A stretch of DNA of 22,521 nt from CAYQFQ01 sp964416925 (GCA_964416925.1 CAYQFQ010000012.1:1-22521); one strand, 5' to 3'. Shown: positions 1-7,200, counted from the stretch's first letter. A program made the numbers and translations. Notes: generated from the letters alone by a model not told the origin.

Positions 1-378
1 GCACAGGACGTTTTCTCTGCGTATTCTGATCCTCGAGAGTTCGGTCTTGTCTCGCGGTCGACAGAAAGAATCGAGGTGAACGTTTTTGCAACGCATAAAG
101 GTGCGATTTGTAGTCGGCAATTCGGGAGCTTTGGTCAACATTTTGATCGGCTCTGTTTAACACCGGGACAAGTTATCTCATTCGTTCAAAATCACCCGCG
201 TTGGTTGAGTGAATCTGGTGACGGGACGATGTTTTTGCTTAAGTTAAAGACCGAAGGAGTATATCGGATCGCTGGTGTAGGTCGCCGAGATGGAAAGTTC
301 GGTTTGATTGTATATGAGCTGTCTGAATGCTGGTGTATGGACTATTGGAGGCGGCTCGTGGTTCCTAAGATTGGATAG
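1..378 (+). CDS. Orphan hypothetical protein, probably 5'-truncated by the window edge
   Basis: I do not recognise this protein. The frame is open from base 1 to the TAG at 376-378. A GTG at 76 would give 100 residues, but the 25 codons before it read as ordinary protein, so the gene probably begins outside the window. The visible part is soluble-looking, with no membrane segment, and is rich in Trp, Cys and Arg. It has a stretch of alternating hydrophobic residues (MFLLKLKTEGVYRIAGVG, about residues 52-69 counted from the GTG) that suggests beta strands. Base composition is clearly more GC-rich than the neighbouring housekeeping genes. It is followed directly by its own strong terminator (405-434). 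In these traits it resembles the orphan genes at 6745-7056 and 8296-8481. It may be a recently acquired or lineage-specific gene; function unknown. Confidence 0.6.
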   Translation, partial: AQDVFSAYSDPREFGLVSRSTERIEVNVFATHKGAICSRQFGSFGQHFDRLCLTPGQVISFVQNHPRWLSESGDGTMFLLKLKTEGVYRIAGVGRRDGKFGLIVYELSECWCMDYWRRLVVPKIG

Positions 379-404
379 GAGCCCAGGTGGGTGACTAACA
401 ACAA

Positions 405-434
405 GGGCGGCGTTTTTCGGAACGCCGCCCTTTT
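405..434 (+). terminator. Intrinsic terminator of the orphan gene ending at 378
   Basis: A perfect 10-bp GC-rich stem (405-414 gggcggcgtt with 421-430 aacgccgccc) closes a 6-nt loop (tttcgg) and is followed by TTTT at 431-434. It lies 26 nt after the stop codon of the upstream gene. Confidence 0.9.
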
Positions 435-442
435 CATATATA

Positions 443-472
443 AAAAAATTCGCCTGCACGGGCGAATTTTTT
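443..472. terminator. Bidirectional intrinsic terminator between convergent genes
   Basis: A 12-bp stem (443-454 with 461-472) closes a 6-nt loop and has an A-tract on its left and a T-tract on its right, so it gives a hairpin plus U-run in either direction. On the minus strand it lies 29 nt past the stop of the S1 gene, which it most likely terminates. On the plus strand it backs up the terminator at 405-434. Confidence 0.85.
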
Positions 473-500
473 CTTTTTTCCAACTTAGACTGAGCGGTCC

Positions 501-1634
501 TTATTTATCAGCTTCTAAAAAATTCAATCCCAATTTCTGACCCTTTGGTTCAAAAACGTTGATTTTAAATTTGTAGCTCTTACCAAGACTGATTTTTTCT
601 TTCATCTTCAATTCTGAACCGAAATCTGAAATGTGAACAAGTCCTGCAACTCCTTCTTCTATGCTTGCAAGTGCTCCGTATTTGTTGAACTTGATTATAA
701 CAGCTTCAACGACATCACCTTTTTTATATTTCTTTTCAGCTTCTATCCAAGGATTTGTCTTAAGTGCTTTAACTGAAAGGGAAACTTTTCCATCTTTAAC
801 TTCAATTACTTTGACTTTGACTTTATCTCCTTCCTTAAAAAGTGCTCTTGGATTATCTACGAGTGCCCAATCAAGTTCTGAAATGTGGACCAAACCTTCT
901 AGTCCATCTTCAAGTTTTACAAACATTCCGAAATCAACAACTCCAGTGACAGCACCATCAAGTTCATCACCGACTTTGTATTTTTCTACTGTTGTTTCTG
1001 ACTTTTCTTTCTTCTCAAGATTCTTCTCAGAGAATATAAGCTTACCTTCCTTTGGAGATGCGGTAATGACAGCAACAGATATTTTCTGTCCGACGAGCTT
1101 CTTCAACTCTTCAAGTATTCTGTCTTTGTCGCCATCTTCAACTTTTGGATAATGCTCACTCTTCAATTGTGATGCAGGTAAGAAACCTGTAATACCTTGC
1201 CATGTGATTATAAGACCTCCTTTGTTTGCTTCCTGAACTGGAAGTTCAAATACAGTCTTATCGTTGATAGCCTTTTCAGCTTCATCCCAGATAAGAGCTT
1301 GTCTTGCTTCTTTAAGTGATAATTCTACGTAGCCTTCTTTATTGTCAGTAGTTACAATTTTTGCAGATACTGTATCGCCGATGTTTATTTTCTTTATAAC
1401 ATCTCTTGCTGTTATAAATTCCTTACCATAAATCAAACCTGTTCCATATGGAGCAAGATCAATATAAACTCTAGCTTTCTCAATTCCTATAACTTTACCT
1501 TCAACAACTTCTCCTTGCATTGGAGGATTTTTGCTATCGTTGAAAATTTTTGACATCAAGCTGTCTTTTTTAGACTTGGCTTGTTTTTCTTCTTCCATCA
1601 ATTCTACTTCGTCTTTTATTATCTTTTTTACCAT
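501..1634 (-). CDS. rpsA: 30S ribosomal protein S1-like, four S1 RNA-binding domains
   Basis: S1 binds mRNA on the small ribosomal subunit and helps start translation, especially on leaders lacking a Shine-Dalgarno sequence. With the ATG at 1634 the protein has 377 residues. Four S1 (OB-fold) domains follow a charged N-terminal tail, at roughly residues 40-109, 125-204, 220-290 and 304-374. The third has the signature VVDFGMFVKLEDGLEGLVHISEL in split form (VVDFGMFVKL, then GLVHISEL). E. coli S1 has six domains; four is common in other phyla. The frame stays open upstream to a TTG at 1673 (390 residues), and an ATG at 1598 is also possible. I prefer 1634 because the TTG version would put a hairpin with a U-run inside the coding sequence. 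A good promoter lies at 1755-1783. No Shine-Dalgarno sequence is visible. Confidence 0.92.
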   Translation of the reverse strand: MVKKIIKDEVELMEEEKQAKSKKDSLMSKIFNDSKNPPMQGEVVEGKVIGIEKARVYIDLAPYGTGLIYGKEFITARDVIKKINIGDTVSAKIVTTDNKEGYVELSLKEARQALIWDEAEKAINDKTVFELPVQEANKGGLIITWQGITGFLPASQLKSEHYPKVEDGDKDRILEELKKLVGQKISVAVITASPKEGKLIFSEKNLEKKEKSETTVEKYKVGDELDGAVTGVVDFGMFVKLEDGLEGLVHISELDWALVDNPRALFKEGDKVKVKVIEVKDGKVSLSVKALKTNPWIEAEKKYKKGDVVEAVIIKFNKYGALASIEEGVAGLVHISDFGSELKMKEKISLGKSYKFKINVFEPKGQKLGLNFLEADK

Positions 1635-1642
1635 AAAAAATT

Positions 1643-1659
1643 GCGCCTTTATTTGGCGC
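1643..1659 (-). promoter_or_regulatory. Terminator-like hairpin in the rpsA leader
   Basis: On the minus strand gcgcc-AAATAAA-ggcgc forms a 5-bp stem followed by AATTTTTT and then directly by the preferred ATG (1634). The shape is that of a weak intrinsic terminator or a start-site-masking hairpin. It may attenuate S1 synthesis; S1 is autoregulated in E. coli, but nothing here proves that for this gene. Confidence 0.4.
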
Positions 1660-1754
1660 TGTTGTTTCGCCAAAAAGTTCCATTACATACTTCTTTATTG
1701 AAGTCTTTGCTTTGGGGTTAGCTTTTTGTACACTTGTAAATAACTACATTCGCT

Positions 1755-1783
1755 ATCTTATAGTAAAAAGTTGTGTATGTCAA
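1755..1783 (-). promoter_or_regulatory. Sigma70-type promoter of rpsA
   Basis: On the minus strand a perfect -35 TTGACA (1778-1783) and -10 TAAGAT (1755-1760) are separated by 17 bp. The predicted start near 1748 gives a leader of about 115 nt before the ATG at 1634, which is long for this window and contains the hairpin at 1643-1659. Confidence 0.75.
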
Positions 1784-1839
1784 TGTAATTTATGACTAAA
1801 ATATCAAGATATAAAGTACAATTATGCTTTCTTAAACCA

Positions 1840-1857
1840 TCTACGCCATGGCGTAGA
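1840..1857. repeat. 18-bp perfect palindrome downstream of dprA
   Basis: tctacgccatggcgtaga is an uninterrupted dyad 12 nt past the dprA stop. It lacks a T-run on either side, so it is not a standard terminator. It could be a protein-binding site or simply a weak 3'-end hairpin. Confidence 0.5.
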
Positions 1858-1869
1858 GGAGATATTAAA

Positions 1870-2742
1870 TTAGATTAAATGAACTTCCCCCATACTTTCT
1901 TTTAGAAGTCCTTTAATTTCCATTATTGAAATAATTGTATTTGCTTGTGATACTGGCATCCTCATTTCTCTTATGAGTTCATCTTTTGTAAGAGGAGTAG
2001 AAAGTATCTCAACTACTTTCATTTCTTCTGTAGAACATTCGGCATATTTTAATTCTAGATTTTGTGGTGCTTCATCTATTTTAAACCCAAGTGCTTCTAA
2101 AATATCTTGGCTATTTCTGATTGGTGTTGCTCCAAGTCGTATTAACATATTCGGACCTTCAGATGTCCTTGAAAATATTGATCCAGGGACAGTTAAGACG
2201 TCTCTGTTATATTCTGTTGCAAGTTTTGAAGTAATAAGTGTGCCGGATTTTATTTCTGCCTCTATTACGAGTACCGCATCAGAAAGTGCTGCCATTATTC
2301 TATTTCTCTGTGGAAAACTCCATGGTGTTGCATGAAATTCCATTTCAAATTCTGAAATTAGGGCTCCACCTTTCTCAAGTATTTTTTCTGCGAGGTTTTT
2401 ATTACTCGATGGGTAAAGAACTTTTTCAGAAAGTCCTGAACCTGGCACAGCGACAGTCTTTAGTCCTGCATTAAGTGCTGATCTATGCGCGATACTATCA
2501 ATACCTAGAGCAAGTCCTGATACTATTGCAATATCATATCCACGAAGTCCTTCTATAAGTTTCTCGCAGGCCTCTTTGCCGTAGTTACTATATTTTCTTG
2601 AACCGACAACGCAGAGGAGTTTGGTTTCTGGGGAAGGAAGTTTGCCAATTAAAAATATCTTTTCAGGCTTATCGGGAATTTCTTGAAGTCGATAAGGAAT
2701 ATTATCTTCTTTTAAGATTTCAATTTCAAAATTACTTAACAT
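1870..2742 (-). CDS. dprA: DNA-processing protein DprA (Smf family)
   Basis: DprA loads RecA on incoming single-stranded DNA during natural transformation. The 290-residue protein shows the Rossmann-like DprA core: VVGSRKYSNYGKEA near residue 45, SGLALGIDSIAHRSAL near 75, FPQRNRIMAALSDAVLVIEA near 143, and SGTLITSKLA followed by VPG near 165-187. The C-terminal 60 residues look like a winged-helix domain (TKDELIREMRMPVSQANTII). The N-terminal region before the core is short, so the SAM-like domain found in longer DprAs appears absent or reduced. The start is ATG with no Shine-Dalgarno; an extended -10 sits about 30 nt upstream. Natural competence (type IV pili, ComEC, DprA) is common in CPR bacteria, which fits. 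Confidence 0.95.
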   Translation of the reverse strand: MLSNFEIEILKEDNIPYRLQEIPDKPEKIFLIGKLPSPETKLLCVVGSRKYSNYGKEACEKLIEGLRGYDIAIVSGLALGIDSIAHRSALNAGLKTVAVPGSGLSEKVLYPSSNKNLAEKILEKGGALISEFEMEFHATPWSFPQRNRIMAALSDAVLVIEAEIKSGTLITSKLATEYNRDVLTVPGSIFSRTSEGPNMLIRLGATPIRNSQDILEALGFKIDEAPQNLELKYAECSTEEMKVVEILSTPLTKDELIREMRMPVSQANTIISIMEIKGLLKESMGEVHLI

Positions 2743-2772
2743 GATTTGATAAACTATTTTTTAATTACTTAT

Positions 2773-2781
2773 ATTTTATCA
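2773..2781 (-). promoter_or_regulatory. Extended -10 element for dprA
   Basis: On the minus strand TGA-TAAAAT (TG motif plus a -10 at 2773-2778) would start transcription near 2766, leaving a leader of about 25 nt. No clear -35 is seen. It borders the palindromic element at 2787-2841. Confidence 0.45.
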
Positions 2782-2786
2782 TATTC

Positions 2787-2841
2787 ACCCTGTTAAATCC
2801 CGCTCTCGCGGGTTCTGCCTTTGGCAGAAATTTAACAGGGT
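2787..2841. repeat. Three-way-junction palindromic element between dprA and serS
   Basis: The outer arms 2787-2798 (accctgttaaat) and 2830-2841 (atttaacagggt) form a perfect 12-bp stem. Inside are two adjacent perfect hairpins: 2799-2812 (cccgc, loop tctc, gcggg) and 2813-2829 (ttctgcc, loop ttt, ggcagaa). No base is left unpaired at the junction. The element lies between divergent genes, and on the plus strand it is followed by a short T-run (2846-2851). It is probably an interspersed non-coding repeat, but could act in RNA as a structured leader of serS. Confidence 0.75.
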
Positions 2842-2927
2842 AAACTTTTTTGTATTTTTTATTGTTTATTGATACACTATATTTAAAGGTTTTTATTAGT
2901 AAGGTCTTGTAATTTTAGGCTAAAAAA

Positions 2928-4205
2928 ATGTTAGATATTAAATTCATAAGAGAAAACAAAGATCTCATAAGAGAGGGTGCAAGAAAGAAGCATTTGAAGT
3001 TTGATGTAGAGGTATTGCTTAAAGCAGATGACTCTAGAAAAGAACTTCTCTCCTCAATTGAAAAAAAGAGATCCGAACAAAATCTTGTGAGCGCCAGATT
3101 GCCACAAATGCAAGATCCGAACGCAAAACAAGTTTTGTTGAATGAAATGAAGACTCTCAAAGAAGCGCTTCAAAAGGAAGAAGAAGAGTTAAAAGAGGTA
3201 ATGAAGAAGTGGCAGGTACTTATGCTTTCCGTTCCAAACATTCCTGACGTCACTGTCCCAGAGGGTGATACTGATGAAGATAATAAAGAAGTAAAGGTTT
3301 GGGGTGATATTCCAAAGTTTGATTTTCCAATAAAGGATCATGTGGAGATTATGGAGAGACTTGGTTTAGCTGATTTTGAGACAGGTACGAAAGTTGCTGG
3401 TTTTCGTGGGTACTTTTTAAAAAATGAAGGTGCACAACTTGAGTTTGCAATTTGGCAGTTGGCTTTAGATTTATTCAGAGAAAAACATCCAGATTATTCA
3501 CTTATGGTAGTTCCTTCTCTTGTAAAAAGAGAAACCTTACTTGGTACGGGATATCTTCCACAGGGAGAAGATGAAATATATAAAACTCAGGACGACGACT
3601 ATCTAGCTGGAACAGCTGAAGTTGCAACTATGAGTTATTATGCTGACAAGACTTTGAAAAAAGAAGAATTGCCAAAAAAGATGTTGGCTTTTTCACCATG
3701 CTTTAGAAGAGAGGCGGGAAGCTACAGTAAAGACACAAAAGGTATAATGAGAGTTCATGAATTTTATAAATTTGAACAAGTCATTCTTTGTGAGGCGTCG
3801 CATGAAGTGAGTGTAAAACATCATGAGGAATTATTGCAGAATGCAGAGGGAATATTACAGGCTATTGGAGTGCCTTACCACGTTGTTGCAAATTGTGGAG
3901 GTGACTTGGGCCTAGGGCAGGTAAAGAAGTATGATATTGAAGCTTGGGTTCCATCACAAGGTAAATATAGAGAAACACATTCGTGTTCTTACTTTCATGA
4001 TTTCCAAGCAAGAAGATTAAATATTAGATACAAGGATGAAGATGGGAAGATGAAGTTCGTTCACTCGTTGAATAATACTGCCATAGCCACCCCAAGAGTT
4101 CTGATTCAAATTATTGAAAATAATCAACAAGCAGATGGAAGTGTGAAAATTCCAGAAGGATTAAGAAAGTATATGGGTGGTCAAGAGTTCATCGGGAAGA
4201 AGTAA
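2928..4205 (+). CDS. serS: Serine--tRNA ligase
   Basis: This cytosolic class II synthetase charges tRNA-Ser with serine. The 425-residue length is normal. Residues 1-105 form the N-terminal tRNA-binding arm, with a long coiled coil (about 30-98). The catalytic core follows: motif 1 region VPSLVKRETLLGTGYLP (195-211), the serine-binding TAEVA loop (229-233), motif 2 starting FRREAGSYSKDTKGIMRVHEF (259-279, split as seen), and motif 3 ending ATPRVLIQIIENNQ with the ATP-binding Arg390. Motif 3 reads LNNTAIATPR, where many bacteria have LNGSGLAVGR; this is a known kind of variant. The start is ATG with no Shine-Dalgarno. It is followed 8 nt later by the ftsQ-like gene, probably in one operon. Confidence 0.96.
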   Translation: MLDIKFIRENKDLIREGARKKHLKFDVEVLLKADDSRKELLSSIEKKRSEQNLVSARLPQMQDPNAKQVLLNEMKTLKEALQKEEEELKEVMKKWQVLMLSVPNIPDVTVPEGDTDEDNKEVKVWGDIPKFDFPIKDHVEIMERLGLADFETGTKVAGFRGYFLKNEGAQLEFAIWQLALDLFREKHPDYSLMVVPSLVKRETLLGTGYLPQGEDEIYKTQDDDYLAGTAEVATMSYYADKTLKKEELPKKMLAFSPCFRREAGSYSKDTKGIMRVHEFYKFEQVILCEASHEVSVKHHEELLQNAEGILQAIGVPYHVVANCGGDLGLGQVKKYDIEAWVPSQGKYRETHSCSYFHDFQARRLNIRYKDEDGKMKFVHSLNNTAIATPRVLIQIIENNQQADGSVKIPEGLRKYMGGQEFIGKK

Positions 4206-4213
4206 GTATATAA

Positions 4214-5032
4214 ATGTATATACAAAGTAATATTAGTGGTTCTCTTAAAGATAAAAGGAGGAAAAAATTCCTAATCAGATTTGCTTTGGGTGTATTACTT
4301 TTGCTTGTGATTTTTGGGGAAATTTGTTTTATATCAAAAACCGAAATTCTAAAAATCCAAGAAGTGAAAATTTTCAACTCATCATCAGTTCCAGATCAAG
4401 ATATAAAGGGTGTAGTTGAAAACGTCCTCAGAGAAAACTATATGTATTTTATTTCTAAGAGTAATTTTTTGCTCGTGCCTAAGGGAGAAATAGAGGAAAC
4501 AGTTCTGAAAAATTTTATTAAAATAGATGATGTAAAAGTCTTTTTATTGAACAAGGATATTTTAGCTGTTGAAGTAAAGGAGAGGGAAGTCAAAGCTAAA
4601 TGGTGTAGCGATGATCTTAGTACAACTTCCGATTGCTTTTTCTTGGATAAAAATGGTTTACTTTTTGCTCCTGTACCAGAATTGTTTGGGAACTCAATCA
4701 TAAATTTTCAAGGTAAGTTAAATGGTCAAGAAAAGCTCGGTAGTATCTATGACTCGAAAATTCCTTTTAAAGACTTGCTGTTTTTTTGTGATTCGTTGAT
4801 TAAATCAAGTTTTCCAGTCACGCGACTCATATCGATGGATGAATATTATGAGATTGTTTTGAAAGGTGGAGCAACGATATATTTTGATGATAAGCAGGAA
4901 CTAAATAAAACTCTAGGAAATATTAATTCTTTGGTAGATAGTAAAACGATAGAAACAAGTTCTGAATATTTAAATAAACTTAATCACTTAGATTTGAGAT
5001 ACGGGAACAAGGTGCATTTCGACTTCAAATAA
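4214..5032 (+). CDS. ftsQ: Cell-division protein FtsQ/DivIB-like (POTRA domain)
   Basis: FtsQ is a bitopic membrane protein of the divisome that links early and late division proteins. The 272-residue protein has a short basic cytoplasmic tail (KDKRRKK), one membrane segment at about residues 20-40, then an extracytoplasmic POTRA-like region starting at IQEVKIFNSSSVPDQDIKGVV (split: IQEVKIFNSS, then SVPDQDIKGVV) and a beta domain ending LDLRYGNKVHFDFK, the usual FtsQ C-terminal pattern. Overall sequence similarity in this family is low, so the call rests on architecture and these patterns. It follows serS by 8 nt and lies outside any dcw cluster. A palindromic element follows it directly. Confidence 0.8.
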   Translation: MYIQSNISGSLKDKRRKKFLIRFALGVLLLLVIFGEICFISKTEILKIQEVKIFNSSSVPDQDIKGVVENVLRENYMYFISKSNFLLVPKGEIEETVLKNFIKIDDVKVFLLNKDILAVEVKEREVKAKWCSDDLSTTSDCFFLDKNGLLFAPVPELFGNSIINFQGKLNGQEKLGSIYDSKIPFKDLLFFCDSLIKSSFPVTRLISMDEYYEIVLKGGATIYFDDKQELNKTLGNINSLVDSKTIETSSEYLNKLNHLDLRYGNKVHFDFK

Positions 5033-5039
5033 AATACAG

Positions 5040-5097
5040 AGGTTAAGCCTTGGATCTGAAGAAAGGCTTAACCTCCGGAGTTCCGGAGGTTAAGCCT
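5040..5097. repeat. Nested palindromes between the converging ftsQ and murA genes
   Basis: Three copies of an 11-nt unit alternate in orientation: aggttaagcct (5040-5050), aggcttaacct (5064-5074) and aggttaagcct (5087-5097). The middle copy can pair with either neighbour. Pairing to the right gives a perfect 16-bp stem (5064-5079 with 5082-5097) around a 2-nt centre; pairing to the left gives an 11-bp stem. There is no T-run. It fills almost the whole gap between the two stop codons, so it may serve as a bidirectional transcript end or be a small repeat insertion. Confidence 0.7.
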
Positions 5098-5106
5098 CCG
5101 TCTAAT

Positions 5107-6612
5107 TTAGTCTCTCAAAGTTTTTATATGTGCACCAAGTCCACTTAACCTTTTAGCTATATCATCATAACCTCTATTTATACTGTAAACATTTCTAAGT
5201 ATTGATTTACCTTTTGCACCAAGCATACCGATCAAAATAATCGCGGCAGGACGGAGTGCTGGGGGACAGATTATTTCTGTTGATTTTAGGTCTGTTTTTC
5301 CATTTACATAAAATCTGTGTGGATCTGCAAGTATTGTATCTGCTCCAAGCTTATCGAGCTCTTTATAGTGAATTGCTCTTTTTTCATATACCCAATCATG
5401 AATTAAAGTCTGTCCCTTTGCTTGGGTGGCGATGACGGCAAAGAAGGGGAGATTGTCAATATTGAGTCCTGGATATGGACGGGATTCGATTTTGTCTTCG
5501 AGAGCTTTTAATTGTGAAGGGAAAGTCTTTATATCTACAAGATTCGTTCTTTCATTTAAAGCTTTATAAACTTTTGAAAGTTTATATTTGAAACCCATTT
5601 TTTTAAGTTTGAGTAATTCAATTTCTAGAAAATCAATTGGACATCTTTCAATTGTAATGGAAGATTTTGTTAATATCGCTGAAGCGATGAAGAACATGGA
5701 ATCGATAGGGTCTTCTGCTAAGAAATAAGTAATATTTTTATTGATCTCTTTAATTCCATGAACTGTTAAAGTGGTTGTTCCGATTCCTTCTATCTTTACT
5801 CCGAGATCTTCTAAAAAGAAACATAAGTCTTGTACCTGATAGTTAGCAGATGCAAATTTAATTACAGTTTTTCCTTCAATAAGAGATGCAGCCATGATTG
5901 CGTTTTCTGTGACGGTGTCCCCAGATTCATAGAGGGCAAATTCTGCAGGTTTTAATATTTTATATTTTATTTCGTAACTGTCAGACTTCGTCTTAATATT
6001 GATACCAAAATTTTCAAGTGCAAAGAAATGAGGGGTAACTGTTCTTGCTCCAAGTTTACATCCACCAGATTGTGGAAGAGAAAAGTTTGTAAAGCGGTGT
6101 AGAAGTGGCCCGATCAGCATTATTATACTTCTAGTTTTTTCTGCAGATTCTCTATTGATATTTTTTAAATTTAATTCATGGGCGTCAATTTCAAGATCGC
6201 CATCATTCCATTTTATAGAAACACCAATACTTTGAAGAACCTCAACCATTCTGTAAACTTCTTCTATTTTAGGAACATTTTTAATTGTAGTCTTACCTTT
6301 GTTAAGAAGGGAAGCGGCAATTATCCCCATGGCTCCGTTTTTGGAAGTTTTTGTTACAACTTTTCCTGACAACTCAAATCCTCCCTCTATTTCAAAATTC
6401 ATAGCACCCTTTGATACACTTACAAGCTCACTCCCTAATACATCGCTGATTTTTGTTATCATTTCAGTAGTCAAGTTTTGTTCACCACTTTCAATTCTTG
6501 CAATTGCACTTTGTGTTGTACAAAGCTTATCAGCAAACTGTTGTTGAGTCATGACTTTCCTTTCACGCAATTCTTTAATTAATCCGCCTATTTGATCTAA
6601 TTTATTATCCAT
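5107..6612 (-). CDS. murA: UDP-N-acetylglucosamine 1-carboxyvinyltransferase (MurA) with N-terminal HTH domain
   Basis: MurA transfers enolpyruvate from PEP to UDP-GlcNAc, the first committed step of peptidoglycan synthesis. At 501 residues it is about 80 longer than E. coli MurA because residues 9-65 form an XRE/HTH_3 DNA-binding domain (MTQQQFADKLCTTQSAIARIESGEQNLT, seen in two parts: MTQQQFADKL, TTQSAIARIESGEQ). The enzyme part keeps the key residues: Lys91-Asn92, Arg161, the PEP-reactive Cys185 in SGGCKLGAR with Arg190, Asp386 in NIDN, Arg412 and Arg480 in INRGYDD. An extra stretch of about 20-25 residues precedes Asp386. The start is ATG at 6612, only about 3 nt after the expected transcription start from a TATAAT at 6622-6627. 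The fusion suggests that the enzyme, or its substrate state, could control transcription; that is inference. Confidence 0.92.
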   Translation of the reverse strand: MDNKLDQIGGLIKELRERKVMTQQQFADKLCTTQSAIARIESGEQNLTTEMITKISDVLGSELVSVSKGAMNFEIEGGFELSGKVVTKTSKNGAMGIIAASLLNKGKTTIKNVPKIEEVYRMVEVLQSIGVSIKWNDGDLEIDAHELNLKNINRESAEKTRSIIMLIGPLLHRFTNFSLPQSGGCKLGARTVTPHFFALENFGINIKTKSDSYEIKYKILKPAEFALYESGDTVTENAIMAASLIEGKTVIKFASANYQVQDLCFFLEDLGVKIEGIGTTTLTVHGIKEINKNITYFLAEDPIDSMFFIASAILTKSSITIERCPIDFLEIELLKLKKMGFKYKLSKVYKALNERTNLVDIKTFPSQLKALEDKIESRPYPGLNIDNLPFFAVIATQAKGQTLIHDWVYEKRAIHYKELDKLGADTILADPHRFYVNGKTDLKSTEIICPPALRPAAIILIGMLGAKGKSILRNVYSINRGYDDIAKRLSGLGAHIKTLRD

Positions 6613-6621
6613 CTTGTTTAT

Positions 6622-6627
6622 ATTATA
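6622..6627 (-). promoter_or_regulatory. -10 box of murA, near-leaderless transcript
   Basis: A perfect TATAAT on the minus strand lies 9 nt before the ATG at 6612, so transcription should begin about 3 nt from the start codon. No convincing -35 at 16-18 bp and no Shine-Dalgarno sequence are seen. Confidence 0.6.
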
Positions 6628-6675
6628 CTAAATTCTAAATTCGATATTCGATCAATAGTATAGCACATATGATAT

Positions 6676-6708
6676 AAAAAAGAAAAGCCCAGCACTTTCG
6701 TACTGGGC
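6676..6708 (-). terminator. Intrinsic terminator of the orphan gene 6745-7056
   Basis: On the minus strand gcccagta-CGAAAG-tgctgggc (6708 to 6687, 8-bp stem with one G-U pair) is followed by TTTTCTTTTTT. It sits 36 nt after the stop at 6745 and isolates murA from read-through. Confidence 0.9.
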
Positions 6709-6744
6709 CCTCGCTTTCTTATAGAGAACTTGAATCTTTGTTGA

Positions 6745-7056
6745 TTATTCACTTTGCGCCTTATTCCCGTTTTCGGCTTCAATTTTCAGAAGCTGAATCC
6801 TGACAGCTTTTGTGCCTACCGGAGCATCCTCTGGTGGTTTGACACAGAGAATAATTTTCGCCTCTACAGTAATCTCTCCAGGTGAAAGCCCACTTTTTGT
6901 AATGGCTTCATTAATAGCCTGAATCAATTCGTTCGTGGCGACGGTGTGTTCAGGACCCAAGACGTTATTTTTGACTTTCCTGTCAAAGAAACTTATCGCC
7001 TCGGATTTATCTGCACCGGAAACAGCACTTCTGATGATTTCTTTTCTTGTCTTCAT
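6745..7056 (-). CDS. Orphan hypothetical protein (103 residues)
   Basis: I do not recognise this protein. It has no membrane segment or signal peptide. Residues 1-60 look helical (KTRKEIIRSAVSGADKSEA; ATNELIQAINEAITKSG). Residues 62-95 look like a beta hairpin (ITVEAKIILCV ... TKAVRIQLLKIEAE), ending in a charged tail. Unlike the neighbouring housekeeping genes, it has a strong Shine-Dalgarno sequence (gaggaggag, 5 nt before the ATG), GC-richer codons and its own terminator. A hairpin (tagcac/gtgcta, 7079-7095) lies upstream in the leader. It is divergent from mreB. It belongs with the small cassette-like orphans at 1-378 and 8296-8481. Confidence 0.75.
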   Translation of the reverse strand: MKTRKEIIRSAVSGADKSEAISFFDRKVKNNVLGPEHTVATNELIQAINEAITKSGLSPGEITVEAKIILCVKPPEDAPVGTKAVRIQLLKIEAENGNKAQSE

Positions 7057-7173
7057 TTATCTCCTCCTCTTTTTTGTTTAGCACTTTTTGTGCTAGTTGT
7101 GTACTCGTATCCAACCTTGATATTAACACTAAAAGCTCTTAAGTAAAGCCCATTTGCAAAACTTTCTAAAACA

Positions 7174-7179
7174 TATAAT
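7174..7179 (+). promoter_or_regulatory. -10 box of the first mreB
   Basis: A perfect TATAAT 21 nt before the next gene's ATG (7201) predicts a leader of about 15 nt. A TTGCAA at 7154-7159 is a possible -35 but its spacing (14 bp) is short; an overlapping TAATAT at 7176-7181 would give 16 bp. Confidence 0.5.
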
Positions 7180-7200
7180 ATAAGAATACATACAAAAAAC

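Noticed and set aside
661..1152. 163-residue open frame on the plus strand.
   Set aside because: It is antisense to the S1 gene, is dominated by Ser/Thr/Leu/Pro and has no start signals; it is a shadow of rpsA.
1570..1683. The 37-codon ORF upstream of rpsA as evidence for a frameshift joining it to S1.
   Set aside because: The S1 frame has its own ATG and its conserved domains begin well downstream; nothing in the ORF resembles an S1 N-terminus, so it is kept only as a possible leader ORF.
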